Source: Ianthella basta
Taxonomy: Eukaryota; Porifera; Demospongiae; Verongiida; Ianthellidae
DNA length: 64,000 nucleotides
Direction: 5' to 3'
NCBI GenBank assembly: GCA_964019415.1
Contig: OZ025878.1
Coordinates: 6,744,035 to 6,808,034, forward strand
This document shows positions 49,240 through 61,244 of the stretch, in pieces. Each line of letters begins with the position of its first letter. Position 1 is the first letter of the stretch. The position numbers and the translations under genes were made by a program. Below the pieces are notes generated by a model. The model was not told the origin of the DNA, searched no databases, and worked only from the letters and a program-made list of their open reading frames with translations.

Positions 49240-50829
49240 GAGTGGCCATTGGATGAGCAGCTAAAGATAAGCAGTGATTACTGTATACTCTGCATCAAGT
49301 GTTGCAATAAGCTATGCATTGAATTTGTCTTCATTTATACATTAAAGAAATGACATGACACTTCTTGTTGGCAAGAATGCATGCATACTTCACTTAACAA
49401 TGTTTAATTTATTCTTAGAATATACTCACTCACTGTCTGCATGATTCTGCATTAATTTTCTTTTCATACCATTTCCTGCTACTATTGGCACTGAATTGTA
49501 ATATTAATATTGCAATGTATTATTTTGCAATCAAGATTTAATGGGAATAGTGTTTTGTATGCAGCGTGCATAGCTATATAGTCCATATTTAAGTACACCT
49601 TCTGCTGGCTTTGTACCCAGGCCATCTGTGGATAATTGGTAGGGGCGGGAGAATGGCCCCTATAGCTATATGGATGAAGCCAACCAGGTGCTAGCACACG
49701 TGCTTGAGGACTTACAACAAGTGCATGAGACTCTGTGACAGTGTTGGGTGAAGCATCCATGAGAAATTGAGATAGTTTCATCATGACCCTTTGAGATACG
49801 TGGCCATTTCATGCACATGCATGCAGTGATAGCTATTAGAGCTCAGTCTACAGGGGCAGGGAGATGTGAGAGTAGCTAGAGCACTGGCCATACACTGGTC
49901 ATGCACTGATTGTATCTTGCTGTACATGCATAGCACAATTCGAAGGAGAAGGGCGAAGTGGAACTTTAACTAACTTTAGCCATAGATAGAGGAGAGAAAT
50001 CTACGCTATATAACTGCTCCTGAAGTGCATGTTACGTACTCATTGAACTCTGCCCCATGAACACGACAGATGACGTCATAACATTGCACTTATAAAAGGT
50101 CCGATCCGGCACAGCTGTTGGTGTTTGGCTTCCATTATAAGCGTGCGAGGAGGTCGGCATCAAGTCGTCTCGTCTCCTGTTGCCGTGTGTCATTGACGCT
50201 ACCCTGCTGATGTGGCCGCGTGAATAGGAAGCATGGAGTGAGGCCCATTGTGAGTTAAACGAGACACTCGGACGAGAAAGTACTGTCCCTGGCTGAGGCT
50301 TGTGAGTGAGCTGTGTGTTTAAGCGTGCGGTGGCGGGATAGCGAGTGCCAGGCCTTACCCTGCTTGTACTGTCAGTGGCCCTTCATTCCTCTCCTCCTAC
50401 CCCAGATTGGACTGCCTTCAACTAGACCTGTTCCTCCAGCGGACCACGATGGGGCCCAGGCGGTGTACAGTGACATGAACTCCACTATCGTATCGGTACC
50501 GGCGTGACTGCCTCTGGACAAGGCGATGTGATAGCTTCAAGGGACTCCCAAGTGAAGCGTATGTGGTGATCGTGTTTCACTGACGTGTAGCCTCGCGTGT
50601 GTAGCTAACACCGTTGTACCAAGTAACTGACATCTGTCCCTTAGCTAGCTACGTACATGTTATGTACTTAACCCATAACTACCTAGCTATCTAATCACGC
50701 TCATAGACAGACTGCCATTGTTCTGACATGTAGTATCTGTGGTTCCAGTGGTCATTCTGGATCATTCTAAACTGCCTCCATGAAGTCTGGTGGGGATGTG
50801 GCCACACCGTACTTCCACTTACTCCTTGT
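49240..50829. other. Intergenic after the SRCR gene; promoter-like segment near 50.1 kb
   Basis: A TATAAAAG box at about 50092-50099 follows TGACGTCATAAC (a CRE-like TGACGTCA at 50071-50078) and leads into a G+C-richer stretch (50100-50520) without a recognisable gene. A short block near 49936 (GCACAATTCGA, GGAGAAGGGCGAAG) repeats part of SRCR exon 4 (about 48954-48979). Otherwise nothing is seen. Confidence 0.45.
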
Positions 50830-50992
50830 TACAGCAGATTTATGCAATCTTGCAACAGGTTCCAACCTTTGGGCAGTAGTTACCTAGACTACAAACTGTG
50901 TGACATCATAGTTGTGTACAGTTTTGGTTCGTAACCTAGGTAACACTACCCACTGTGAACCTGTTGTTGCAAGATTGCATAAATCTGCTGTA
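50830..50992. mobile_element. Short MITE-like element, TA-flanked
   Basis: Inverted ends of about 32 bp (left ACAGCAGATTTATGCAATCT, right AGATTGCATAAATCTGCTGT) at TA. Length 163 bp. No coding capacity. Confidence 0.8.
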
Positions 50993-51211
50993 CCACATCA
51001 GTTGTGAGAGGCCTGCCTGTCACCTTCCAATCAGTGACCTCAAACCCAAAGTATAAGGTGATGCAGTCCATATCTGCAGTCCTCTGTTATTGACAGTATA
51101 TGAATACTTCTCTGGATACCACAATCTCACATTCACACCAGCCCCTTTAGACTTGATCAGGCCAAGCGTGTCTTAGAGATAAGAGTATGCAACCCAGTAT
51201 CCTTGTGTGTA
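50993..51211. other. Short unassigned spacer between two MITE-like elements
   Basis: No feature seen. Confidence 0.4.
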
Positions 51212-51702
51212 TAACTACATTTTTCTGAAATGACGCAGTAAAACGTCACACGTAGGCATGGTTACACTAATAATACTCGTATTTAGGTGGCCACTCCAGC
51301 GTTGAATCCTACAGCACAGCTAACTGCTACGGCGCCACCTACGACACGTCACAAGAGGTTAACAGAACAGGCGATGGCAATCAAGCAGTGGCAATCAATG
51401 GAAGGCGATGTACCTTGCAAATTTTCCAAAGAGCTGACAAGAAGCTTCCAGCTGCAAAGTATGACAAACTCTCTCAACTGTGACATGTTCGTGGAGAACT
51501 TGCAGCACTGTAAGACGGCTTTAGGAGCATTTGGCATCTGGAAATTGTTGCAGCTCTCTTCTGTCAAGCACAGTCTCTGTGATGGTTCTGGCATGTGTGT
51601 TTAGTCCCAGTAATGATATTCATGCATTGCATAAGAATTTTAATGTTGTTACCATGCCTACCTGTGACATTCTACTGCGTCATTTCTGAAAAGTTGTAGT
51701 TA
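51212..51702. mobile_element. MITE-like element with ~45-bp terminal inverted repeats
   Basis: Left arm TAACTACATTTTTCTGAAAT and following TGACGCAGTAAAACGTCACA pair with the right arm (51630-51702). The 318-bp open frame inside shows no known domain and may be chance. Confidence 0.7.
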
Positions 51703-52744
51703 ACAGTGAGTAAACAAAGTTGTATCTTACCCTCTTAAGTCCTCTTGTTCTGGCAGAATCTGGATTAAAACATGTACTGTAGATCCCAATCCAATGTACG
51801 TGTAAGGTGGCTTGAACCGTATTTGTCCTGTTTAAAATGATGTCACATGAGCTAACGTATTTAGAACAGATGAAATAGTTTAGGGCTCATTTAATTTTGG
51901 CGTGCAGGTTGGACAAGTCCATTCAGTAGGAGCTACTTGCCGGGAGTATATGGAAAGTACACCATCAAAGGCAAGTTTGTGGGTGTGCCACGTTTGTCGT
52001 AGGCACCACGCATTAGCTCACTATGATTGCCACATTTTATGCTGCTGCCTGCTGTCCTCTACCTAGCCAGACCAAGTGTAATCCCTCAAGCATGGCAACA
52101 AAATGTTGTGCAATATTAGTTGTTGTAGATAGTCTAGCCCAAACTTCCCTGCGTCTGTTTGGGATTATATCATCAAAGAAGCTGTCAACATCTGTGTGTA
52201 GCCTACGCAACCACACACTGAATCAACTGGCCTGACAGTCCAATTTACACCCGCACATCATTCGATTCGAAAGTTAGAAGTAGTCTTGCTTCAGTCGGAA
52301 GAAAGTAGTTTTCTGCTCTGAACTATGTGTAGGGTCAATGTCTAGCAAGAGCAATAGTGCTCGGTCGCCATGATGTAACCTGTGAGCGTGTTATCCTGGC
52401 CAGAACACATCCTGCGTGCCCAAGCCAAGGAATCCTGGCGATTGTTTCAAGCTGGCCATATGAGGTGTAAATGGAATTGCAATGGACACTGGTCTAGCAT
52501 GTCCATGAGGCAGTTACGGTCATCAAGTCCTTAAATCAGTCGCTTTATGATTTAATTTGGCAGTGATGAACATGCTTGTTCCAGAAACAAACTTTTCAGT
52601 AGGTGGAAATGCAAGCCCTGGTTCTGTTCGATTGTGCTGGTCCAAATCTGACATACGTACATTGGATGCAGGCAAAAAACGTTGGGTGTTGTCTATGGCA
52701 TTGAAGGAGGCTAGATAAAAGGGGGGGGGGGGGGTGATTGCATC
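51703..52744. other. Unassigned repeat-region sequence
   Basis: No recognisable gene. A run of 13 G lies at about 52721-52733. Confidence 0.4.
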
Positions 52745-53530
52745 ATTGAGGAGGGTAGATAAAGTTGGATGATGGCATTCAAGGAGGCTGGATGAAGTAG
52801 TGTTGTCTGTGCATGGCTTTGGAGGAGGTCGGATGAAATGGGGTGGTGGTTGCATCATTGAATGAGAGTGGATGAAGTGGAGCAATGGCTGCAGCATGAA
52901 AGGAGACTGGATGAAGTGGGGCAGTGACTGCAGCATTGGATGAAGCCGGATGATGTGCGGCGGTGACTGCAGCATTAGAAGAGGGTGGATGATGTGTGGC
53001 GGTGACTGCAGCATTAGAAAAGGGTGGATGATGTGCGGCGGTGACTTCAGCATTAGAAAAGGGTGGATGATGTGCGGCGGTGACTTCAGCATTAGAAAAG
53101 GGTGGATGATGTGCAGCGGTGACTGCAGCATTAATTGAGGGTGGATGAAGTGGGGCGGGGACTGCAGCATTGGAGGAAGCCGGATGATGTGCGCCGGTGA
53201 CTGCAGCATTGGAAAAGGGTGGATGATGTGCGGCGGTGACTGCAGCATTGGAAAAGGGTGGATGATGTGCGGCGGTGACTGCAGCATTAGTTGAGGGTGG
53301 ATGAAGTGGGGCGGTGATTGCAGCATTAGATGAGGGTGGATGAAGTGGGGCGGTGACTGTAGCATGCATTAGATGAGGGTGGATGAAGTGGGGTGGTGAT
53401 TGCATTGGAGAAAGCCGGATGAAATGGGATGGTGGTTGTCATTGAAAGAGGATGGATGAAGTAGGGTGGTAACTGCAGCATTGGAGGAGACTGGATAAAG
53501 TGCGGTGGTTGCTGCAGCATTGGACCAGGA
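52745..53530. repeat. Minisatellite, 39-bp unit, about 19 copies
   Basis: The unit is GTGGATGATGTGCGGCGGTG + ACTGCAGCATTAGAAAAGG with variants. As 39 is a multiple of three, open frames persist on both strands (minus: 13-residue SNAAVTAAHHPPF-type repeats). No start, stop or splice context supports a gene. Confidence 0.9.
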
Positions 53531-54544
53531 TCATAATAGTCATAGAAGAGCTCCGCAGTTTGAGGCGATCTTCTCCTCTGCTGGTATCCTTCAGCTGGTA
53601 AGCCTCTGCAAACAGGGTGCAGCAGCCCTCCATTTCCCAGGAGGAAAGTAGGTAGAGGAAAGTAAATACATCGGTCAAGTGACATCACACATATCATTGG
53701 AACAGGTAGAAAGGAGTGGGACCGGTCAGAAAATGCGATGCAATGACCGTCCATTTCCATCTTCCAACTCCCCTCACCAAACTCCCTTCGCTCCTGCAAA
53801 TGAAACTGGTAGTACTGCTCCCCCTTAACAGGATTTGAGGCAACTTGATAGTTTTGAGCGCGATCTGCTGCTGCACTGGAGGAGGCTGGGTGAAGTGGGG
53901 TGGTAGCTGTTGCATTAATTAGAGGAGGCTTGATAATGGAACATAGAACAAACATAGAAAGAACGCAAACTGTCCGTTCCTGCACGTGTGTGTACATTGG
54001 TGCTTGGATACACTTTCGTAGTGCCTTACCTTGAATACTACTGCAAACAACGAGCTGTGGCCACTGATGTGATGAGTGCACACTACTGCTTCCCTGCGGA
54101 CATTCCTCCTTCTAACAGCTTAAACTGGTACATGCAACTCTCACACATGCAGCCATTCCTCTCCACACTCCTTGCCAAGATGGTATGCATTTCCTCTGGG
54201 AACTTGAATGGTAGGCCTAGGAATTTGACAAGGTCAATGTTGTTGAGCAGAGACTCCATCCTGTTGCCAAGTTTCTAAGTGTGCTATCGTAGCCACCCTC
54301 TGCAGCTACGTAGCTGTTGGTGTACGTCAGTGCAGCCTTTTTGCATTAAGAAGGAAGATGCAGCAATGGAACATATGTCCGATATACGTTTGAGTAGATG
54401 CGTGCTGCTTCATGCACAGCATGGATAATAGAAAGAGACTAGATTTGATTGCGTGATCAGAAGATCTGATACGTTGATGTAGAATGTAGAGTGAGTGGCT
54501 CTGCAGATTGGTGTCCATCTTCTCCATAACTAGCACTGGTAATG
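53531..54544. other. Unassigned sequence beside the minisatellite
   Basis: Open frames on minus extend from the 39-bp repeat, but no domain is recognisable. Left as non-coding. Confidence 0.35.
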
Positions 54545-54690
54545 GCATGTCACACCTCCCACCCTTCCCATCCCTCCTCCCTGTTTCACCAGTGGGAGAG
54601 GAACAGTTGAACTGGCTTTACAGAGTTGCTCTATCAGCGCTGAGGTAGACAACCACTGATTCTGGCTTGTATGTGTCCTGTGCATTCCTG
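54545..54690 (+). repeat. Left member of direct repeats flanking the satellite array
   Basis: Matches 58505-58640 in the same orientation (shared CCCTGTTTCACCA, GGGAGAGGA and CAACCACTGAT). The pair brackets the satellite. Confidence 0.65.
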
Positions 54691-54949
54691 AAAAACCTGG
54701 AATTCTTTAAATGCATCATTAAAGGCCAGGACCTGATGTGCTTGGGCAAATTGTGTAATCCAATGCCTTGAGATGCATGTACGTACTTTCCAGGGCAGGA
54801 GATTGGCCTAGGCTGCAACTACTCAATTTGTCCTCGCCAAGATAATTCGCTTCACTTGCCCCCCATACACAGCATGCTGCTCAACCGACAGGAATCCCTT
54901 GGTGAGTGTCATCATTACTCTGCCACCACTGTAACGTTTAGAAGTGCTA

Positions 54950-57900
54950 CAGCTGGTACGCCATCGGGAGGCTGATTGGCGGACAGGGTTCAATGAGTAG
55001 TCGCAGCTGTGTTATGGTAGACGGCCATTGAGCTTGGCTTGTGTATGCCAAGTTAGTCTGAGGACCATGTAATGTGCTGTTCTGCAATACCTGCATATTT
55101 CATTGCTTCAAGGATTACCTTTGGTTGGAGTTTGGCAGTGGTGGCCACGTCTATAACACTTAAACTTCATTCTGTTCATCCTGGGCTATTTGTTACAACT
55201 ATACTTACTGCATGCTACCAAGGTAAAGGAGATGGCAATACAGTGACATGCAGAGAGCATTAAAGCATAGCATCTAGACTGGGTACACTGAGTGGCCGCA
55301 GCCAGATGACCACTGAGCTTGGCTTGTGTCTGCCAAGTTAGTCTAAGGACCATGTAATGTGCTGTTCTGCAATTCCTGCATATTCCATTGCCTCCAGAAT
55401 TACCTTTGGTTGTAGTTTGGCAGTGGTGGCCACGTCTATAACACTTAAACTGCATTCTGTTCATCCTGGGCTACTTGTTACAACTATACTTACTGCATGC
55501 TACCAAGGTAAAGGAGACGGTGATACAGTGACATGCAGAGAGCATTGAAGCATAACATCTTAAACACACAAAGGCCGATGCTGGTACGCCATCGGGAGGC
55601 TGATTGGCAGACGGCGTTCATTGAGTAGTCGCAGCTGTGTTATGGTAGACGGCCATTGAGCTTGGCTTGTGTATGCCAAGTTAGTGCGAGGACCATGTAA
55701 TGTGCTGTTCTGCAATTCTTGCATATTCCATTGCCTTCAGAATTACCTTTGGTTGTAGTTTGGCAGTGGTGGCCACGTCTATAACACTTAAACTGCATTC
55801 TGTTCCTCCAGTGCTATGTGTTACTGCTATACCAAGGAAGATGCCACACTCACTAGTGATACGTAAAGGAGATGGCAATACAGTAACATGCAGAGAGCAT
55901 TGAAACATAGCATCTAAAACATTGACAAAGGCTGATTGACAGACTGGGTTCACTGAGTGGCCACAGCCAGATGACCACTGAGTTTGGCTTGTGTATGCCA
56001 AGTTAGTCTGAGGACCATGTAATGTGCTGTTCTGCAATTCCAGCATATTCCATTGCTTCAAGAATTAAATACCTTTGGTTGTAGTTTGTCAGTGGTGGCC
56101 ACGTCTTTAACACTTGAACTTTGATACATAAAGGAGATGGTGATACAGTGACATGCAGAGAGCATTAAAGCATAGCATCTCAAACACACAAAGGCTGATT
56201 GACAGATGGGGTTCATTGAGTAGTTGCAGCTGTGTTATGGTAGATGACCATTGAGCTTGGCTTGTGTATGCCAAGTTAGTCTTGCGACCATGTAATGTGC
56301 TGTTCTGCAATACCTGCATATTCCATTGCTTCCAAGAATTACCTTTGGTTGTAGTTTGGCAGTGGTGGCCACGTCTATAGCACTTAAACTTCATTCTGTT
56401 TATCCTGGGCTATTTGTTACAACTATACTTACTGCATGCTACCAAGGTAAAGGAGATGGTGATACAGTGACATGCAGAGAGCATTGAAGCATAACATCTT
56501 AAACACACAAAGGCCGATGCTGGTACGCCATCGGGAGGCTGATTGGCAGACGGCGTTCATTGAGTAGTCGCAGCTGTGTTATGGTAGACGGCCATTGAGC
56601 TTGGCTTGTGTATGCCAAGTTAGTGCGAGGACCATGTAATGTGCTGTTCTGCAATTCCTGCATATTCCATTGCCTCCAGAATTACCTTTGGTTGTAGTTT
56701 GGCAGTGGTGGCCACGTCTATAACACTTAAACTGCATTCTGTTCCTCCAGTGCTATTTGTTACTGCTACCATGGAAGGTGCCACACTAACTAGTGATAGG
56801 TAATGGAGATGGCAATACAGTGACATGCAGAGAGCATTACAACATAACATCTAAAACATTGACAAAGACTGATTGGCAGACGGGGTTCACTGAGTGGCCG
56901 CAGTCAGATGACCACTGAGCTTGGCTTGTGTATGCCAAGTTAGTCTGAGGACCATGTAATGTGCTGTTCTGCAATTCCAGCATATTCCATTGCTTCAAGA
57001 ATTACCTTTGGTTGTAGTTTGGCAGTGGTGGCCACGTCTATAACACTTAACTGCATTCTGTTCCTCAAGTTCTATGTGTTACTGCTATACCAAGGAAGGT
57101 GCCACACTCACTACTGATAAGTAGAGGAGATGGCAATACAGTAACATGCAGAGAGCATTACAACATAACATCTGAAACACTGACAAAGGCTGATTGACAG
57201 ACTGGGTTCACTGAGTGGCCACAGCCACACCACTGAGCTTGGCTTGTGTATGCCAAGTTAGTCTTGCGACCATGTAATGTGCTGTTCTGCAATGCCTGCA
57301 TATTCCATTGCTTCCAAAAATTACCTTTGGTTGGAGTTTGTCAGTGGTGGCCACGTCTATAGCACTTAAACTTTGATACGTAAAGGAGATGGTGATACAG
57401 TGACATGCAGAGAGCATTAAAGCATAGCATCTTAAGCACGCTATGGCTGATTGGCAGACTGGGTTCATTGAGTAGTCGCAGCTGTGTTATGGTAGATGAC
57501 CACTGAGCTTGGCTTGTGTATGCCAAGTTAGTCTGAGGACCATGTAATGTGCTGTTCTGCAATTCTTGCATATTCCATTGCCTCCAGAATTACCTTTGGT
57601 TGTAGTTTGGCAGTGGTGGCCACATCTATAACACTTAAACTCTATAACACTTAAACTGCATTCTGTTCATCAAGTTCTATTTCCTACAACTATACTTATT
57701 GCATGCTACCAAGAAAGGTGCCACACAGTCACAAGTGGTACAGTAAGTAAAGGAGATGGCAATACAGTGACATGCAGAGAGCATTAAAGCATAGCACAAA
57801 GACTGATTGGCAGACGGGGTTCGCTGAGTGGCTGCAGCCAGATGACCACTGAGCTTGGCTTGTGTATGCCAAGTTAGTCTAAGGACCATGTAATGTGCTG

Positions 57901-58440
57901 TACTCCAATTTCTGCATATTCCATTGCTTCCAAGAATTACCTTTGGTTGGAGTTTGTCAGTAGTGGCCACATCTATAGCACTTAAACTGCATTCTGTTCC
58001 TCCAGTGCTATTTGTTACTGCTATACCAAGGAAGGTGCCACACTAACTAGTGATAGGTAAAGGAGATGGCAATACAGTAACATGCAGAGAGCATTACAAC
58101 ATAACATCTAAAACATTGACAAAGGCTGATTGGCAGACTGGGTTCACTGAGTGGCCACAGCCAGATGACCACTGAGCTTGGCTTGTGTATGCCAAGTTAG
58201 TCTAAGGACCATGTAATGTGCTGTACTCCAATTCCTGCATATTCCATGGCTTCCAAGAATTACCTTTGGTTGTAGTTTGGCAGTGGTGGCCATGTCTATA
58301 ACATTTAAACTGCATTCTGTCCCTCCAGTTCTATGTGTTACTGCTATACCAAGGAAGGTGCTACACTCCCAAGTGATAAGTAAAGGAGATGGCAATACAG
58401 TGACATGCAGAGAGCATTACAACATAACATCTAGAACATT
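54950..58440. repeat. Satellite array, 11 units of about 270-350 bp
   Basis: Each unit contains GACCATGTAATGTGCTGT, ATTACCTTTGGTTG, GGCAGTGGTGGCCAC and ACATGCAGAGAGCATT. Each also has the imperfect palindrome CTTGGCTTGTGTATGCCAAG (near 55033, 55319, 55661, 55988, 56258, 56601, 56921, 57239, 57508, 57859 and 58179). Spacing is mainly about 270-290 or 320-350 bp, so there are two unit forms. Open frames on minus give CRNCRTAHYMVLRLTW-type peptides, but they are broken and shift between units. No gene is called. Confidence 0.9.
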
Positions 58441-58504
58441 GACAAAGACAAGATAGCAATTGATCTGATGCTGCCTTGGAAGATGGTAGCTGGTGCCCTT
58501 TGAT

Positions 58505-58640
58505 TCTCCATATAGCCCCTCCTCCCCACCCCTCCTCTTCCCTGTTTCACCATTGGGAGAGGATTAGTTAAACAGGTTTCACCGAGTTGACCTCGACACA
58601 TTGAGGTTGTCAACCACTGATCCTAGCTTGTAGCGTGTTG
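58505..58640 (+). repeat. Right member of direct repeats flanking the satellite array
   Basis: See 54545-54690. The same order of motifs lies about 3.95 kb downstream. Confidence 0.65.
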
Positions 58641-59627
58641 TACCAATTTGATCATGGAACCTGGAACACTTGCTACATTGCATTTGAACCTAATCGTCGT
58701 TTCACCTTTATAACTGATTCAGAGGCTATGATTGCAGTTTGGTGCAATGAAGGAGCCAGCAAATCCTAAACTAGTCTGCTACAACAGCATATTATTCGTA
58801 GATGTTTTCATTGTTAAGTCCCATTCCAAATACAGAGTGCAACACATCGACAATCAACGACAGCATTAGCAGCTATTACATATATATTTATGAACCGGAG
58901 TTCATTTTATCCCTCATCAAAAGCAAAAATTCTCCAAAACCTTTGGAATGCAAGACGAGCTGCAAGTGGTGTTTCTGTGTGACAGAGAAGATTCGCACCA
59001 CATCCAAAAGCGCATGTATTGATGAATGTATTATGCACCCCAAGGGTGATTGCAGTAAAAGAATGCTGTATGCCATATATAGTACTTTGTTTTAGTACTA
59101 TTTGTGTGCTTTAACTACAGTACAGATTAGTGTGTAGTAGTCTCTTGCCGCACTCTCAGTTTGCCTAAGTGTGGCTGCTCTTCTTATTTCCAAAGACTCA
59201 TTCTGAAATTTTGCAGTTGTAGGTTTTGATAGTGGTAAATGAGTCTTTCCTTTTTCTTCCTTTCAGGTTTCTGTGGCAAAGCAAGTCTTCTTTAGTATGT
59301 GTGTAGCTGAGTCAAACAAACCTGCATGGCTGTAGACTCTTCTTCATTATTCTGTCCATTTTCGACTGTGCGTGTGTGTGGTTTGCAGTAATCACCTTTG
59401 GGGGCTTTGAACGTGCGTCCTCTTCAGATCACTTGCATACACTGCAATTGATATGATCAGATTAAGACTTAGTATAGACATTGGAAGGAGCTGTTTAATT
59501 AGTGAAGTGGGTAAGGCCAGGTACGTGCATGCATGCTATGTGCCTATTTTTGATGTCGATGTAGAGTCTTGTATAATTGTATGAACCAGACTTAATTTGC
59601 AGTCGACCGCATAACTTCATACCGGCG
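58641..59627. other. Intergenic to tyrosinase; possible transposase zinc-ribbon tail at 58880-59095
   Basis: A 97-codon plus-strand open frame (58802-59095) ends with cysteine pairs and RTTSKSACIDEC…DC. This recalls the C-terminal zinc-ribbon tail of piggyBac-type transposases, but the match is weak and no DDE domain precedes it. The rest up to 59627 is the tyrosinase 5' flank. No TATA box is clear. Confidence 0.3.
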
Positions 59628-61244
59628 ATGGGACTTCATTCTACTTTGTGTGCTTTGTTCGTGTTGCCCTTGGCCTGTGCTCAGTTCCCTGCCGTCTGCA
59701 ACACGCAGGACAGTCTGAGCACCAAAACATGCTGTCCAGACAACTGTGGCACTCACGGAACGTGTGTGAGCATTCGTGAAGAAGTGGAGAGATCCTGGCA
59801 ATCAGCAAATGCTACCATTGTCGACACGCTGCGCGGCGTGCTGGGACAGCAGCAGGACGTCCGCTACCAGTGGCCTCTTAATGTATTTGAGAGAGTTTGT
59901 TCTTGCGACGAAGGATGGGGAGGCTATGGTTGCAACCGATGCGAATTTGGATTTGTTGCTGCCAACGCTGAGGAGTGTGTGCGGCGGAACGCCAGTCAGC
60001 TCCTGGTCCGACGGAACTTTGCGAACCTCGGTGAGCAAGATCGACTCGACCTTATCCGGCTTATGGAAGCAGCTAAGAACGAGGAGATAAAAGAATGGGC
60101 AGTTATAACTAGTGTACCGGAGGAGTCAAATGATCGCTGCATCTTACAAAACGTGTCCACCTACGATATGATGGTACTCACGCACTATCTCAGTGTCAGG
60201 GAGAAGGAGAGCACCTACTGTCCGCCCTTTGAGCTTCCCAATGACACTAATATAGAGATCATGTTTGCCCACTGGGGAACTCCTTTCCTTCCTTGGCACC
60301 GCTATTTCACGTTGCATTTTGAGAGCGAGCTACGGCGAATTGGAGAGAAACTGGGAATCAATAACTTTACTCTACCGTACTGGGATTGGACTCCTGCAAG
60401 CAATTGTCTCATCTTCACACACACACTGTTTGGAACACCCGAGCACAATGACAAGGCTGTGAATGTTAGTGGGACACTATTTGAGAATGGCAAGTGGCCC
60501 GTCGTTTGTGATCTGATGTACAGGGCCAGGGCTGCTGGAGAAGTAGTAACTTCGAATGATACCAAATGTGCTAAGGTGAGAACAGTCTGTGACATTGACA
60601 GTGATCGAAGTGCCAACCGACGACTGCAACGTGGAGCATGGTTGGAGTTAATTCGTAATCTTTGGCTGCCAGATTATAAATTGATTTCAATGACATTATC
60701 TCCCGACCAATTTGAAGGTACCTTTGGATTTTCCAACCGTTTAGAGGGTCTCTTAGAACAATGCGCAAGTGAAACTGTGAAGTGCATGTATGTACATTAT
60801 AAGAGCAACATGCACGGTAGTGTGAACGGACACGTTGGCGGGCACCTGTCCGTGAGAGCATCAGGAGCTAATGACCCTATCTTGTTTCTCCATCATGCGA
60901 ATGTGGATAGAATTTTTGAACGCTGGCTGCAGAAGTACAATGGAACCCCGCCTTCCTATCAGCCAATCAATGGTGGACCACCCGGCCACAACCTTAATGA
61001 CTACCTTGTGCCAATGTTCCCTCTGAAGAAGATTGCTGATTTCTACAAGGAGTCGCAAGAACTTGGATACATCTATGACGATTTGCCATGGAGCATTCCT
61101 TCAACTGACTATCAGGCGGGATGTCCCGGTGATCAGGAGCAGTGTGACAAGGGAGGCTACCCACCAACAGTACTAGCGAATACAAATTCAGCCTACTGCA
61201 CCCAAGTTGGAATGGTCCACCAGTCATTGGTTGGTGGAGAATAG
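59628..61244 (+). CDS. Secreted tyrosinase (type-3 copper enzyme), intronless
   Basis: 538 residues in one exon. ATG at 59628 gives a signal peptide (LCALFVLPLACAQ, cut near residue 19). A cysteine-rich EGF-like region follows (about 22-145: CCPDNCGTHGTC, CSCDEGWGGYGCNRC), as in vertebrate-type tyrosinases, then RRNFANLGEQDRLDLI. CuA ligands are His186 (LTHYLS), His215 (FAHWG) and His224 (PWHRYF), and the LPYWDW motif is present. CuB has His396 (NMHGSV) and His423 (LFLHHANVD). The position of the middle CuB histidine (His367 in human tyrosinase) is Asn400, with His402 two residues on. Tyrosinases hydroxylate monophenols and oxidise diphenols to quinones for pigment or cross-linking. The C-terminus lacks a membrane helix, so the product is probably secreted. 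No introns, unlike its neighbours, which may mean retroposition. Confidence 0.93.
   Translation: MGLHSTLCALFVLPLACAQFPAVCNTQDSLSTKTCCPDNCGTHGTCVSIREEVERSWQSANATIVDTLRGVLGQQQDVRYQWPLNVFERVCSCDEGWGGYGCNRCEFGFVAANAEECVRRNASQLLVRRNFANLGEQDRLDLIRLMEAAKNEEIKEWAVITSVPEESNDRCILQNVSTYDMMVLTHYLSVREKESTYCPPFELPNDTNIEIMFAHWGTPFLPWHRYFTLHFESELRRIGEKLGINNFTLPYWDWTPASNCLIFTHTLFGTPEHNDKAVNVSGTLFENGKWPVVCDLMYRARAAGEVVTSNDTKCAKVRTVCDIDSDRSANRRLQRGAWLELIRNLWLPDYKLISMTLSPDQFEGTFGFSNRLEGLLEQCASETVKCMYVHYKSNMHGSVNGHVGGHLSVRASGANDPILFLHHANVDRIFERWLQKYNGTPPSYQPINGGPPGHNLNDYLVPMFPLKKIADFYKESQELGYIYDDLPWSIPSTDYQAGCPGDQEQCDKGGYPPTVLANTNSAYCTQVGMVHQSLVGGE

Noticed and set aside
52523-53405. 208- and 280-codon minus-strand frames
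   Set aside because: They read through the 39-bp minisatellite with no splice or start context.
55186-58395. Cys/His-rich peptides (CYRRGHHC…CRNC) on minus of the satellite, faintly like a retroelement zinc knuckle
   Set aside because: The match is short, differs from unit to unit, and has no neighbouring retroelement parts. At most a very old relic.
59577-59627. Upstream extension of the tyrosinase frame
   Set aside because: There is no ATG in frame there. ATG at 59628 is directly followed by a good signal peptide.
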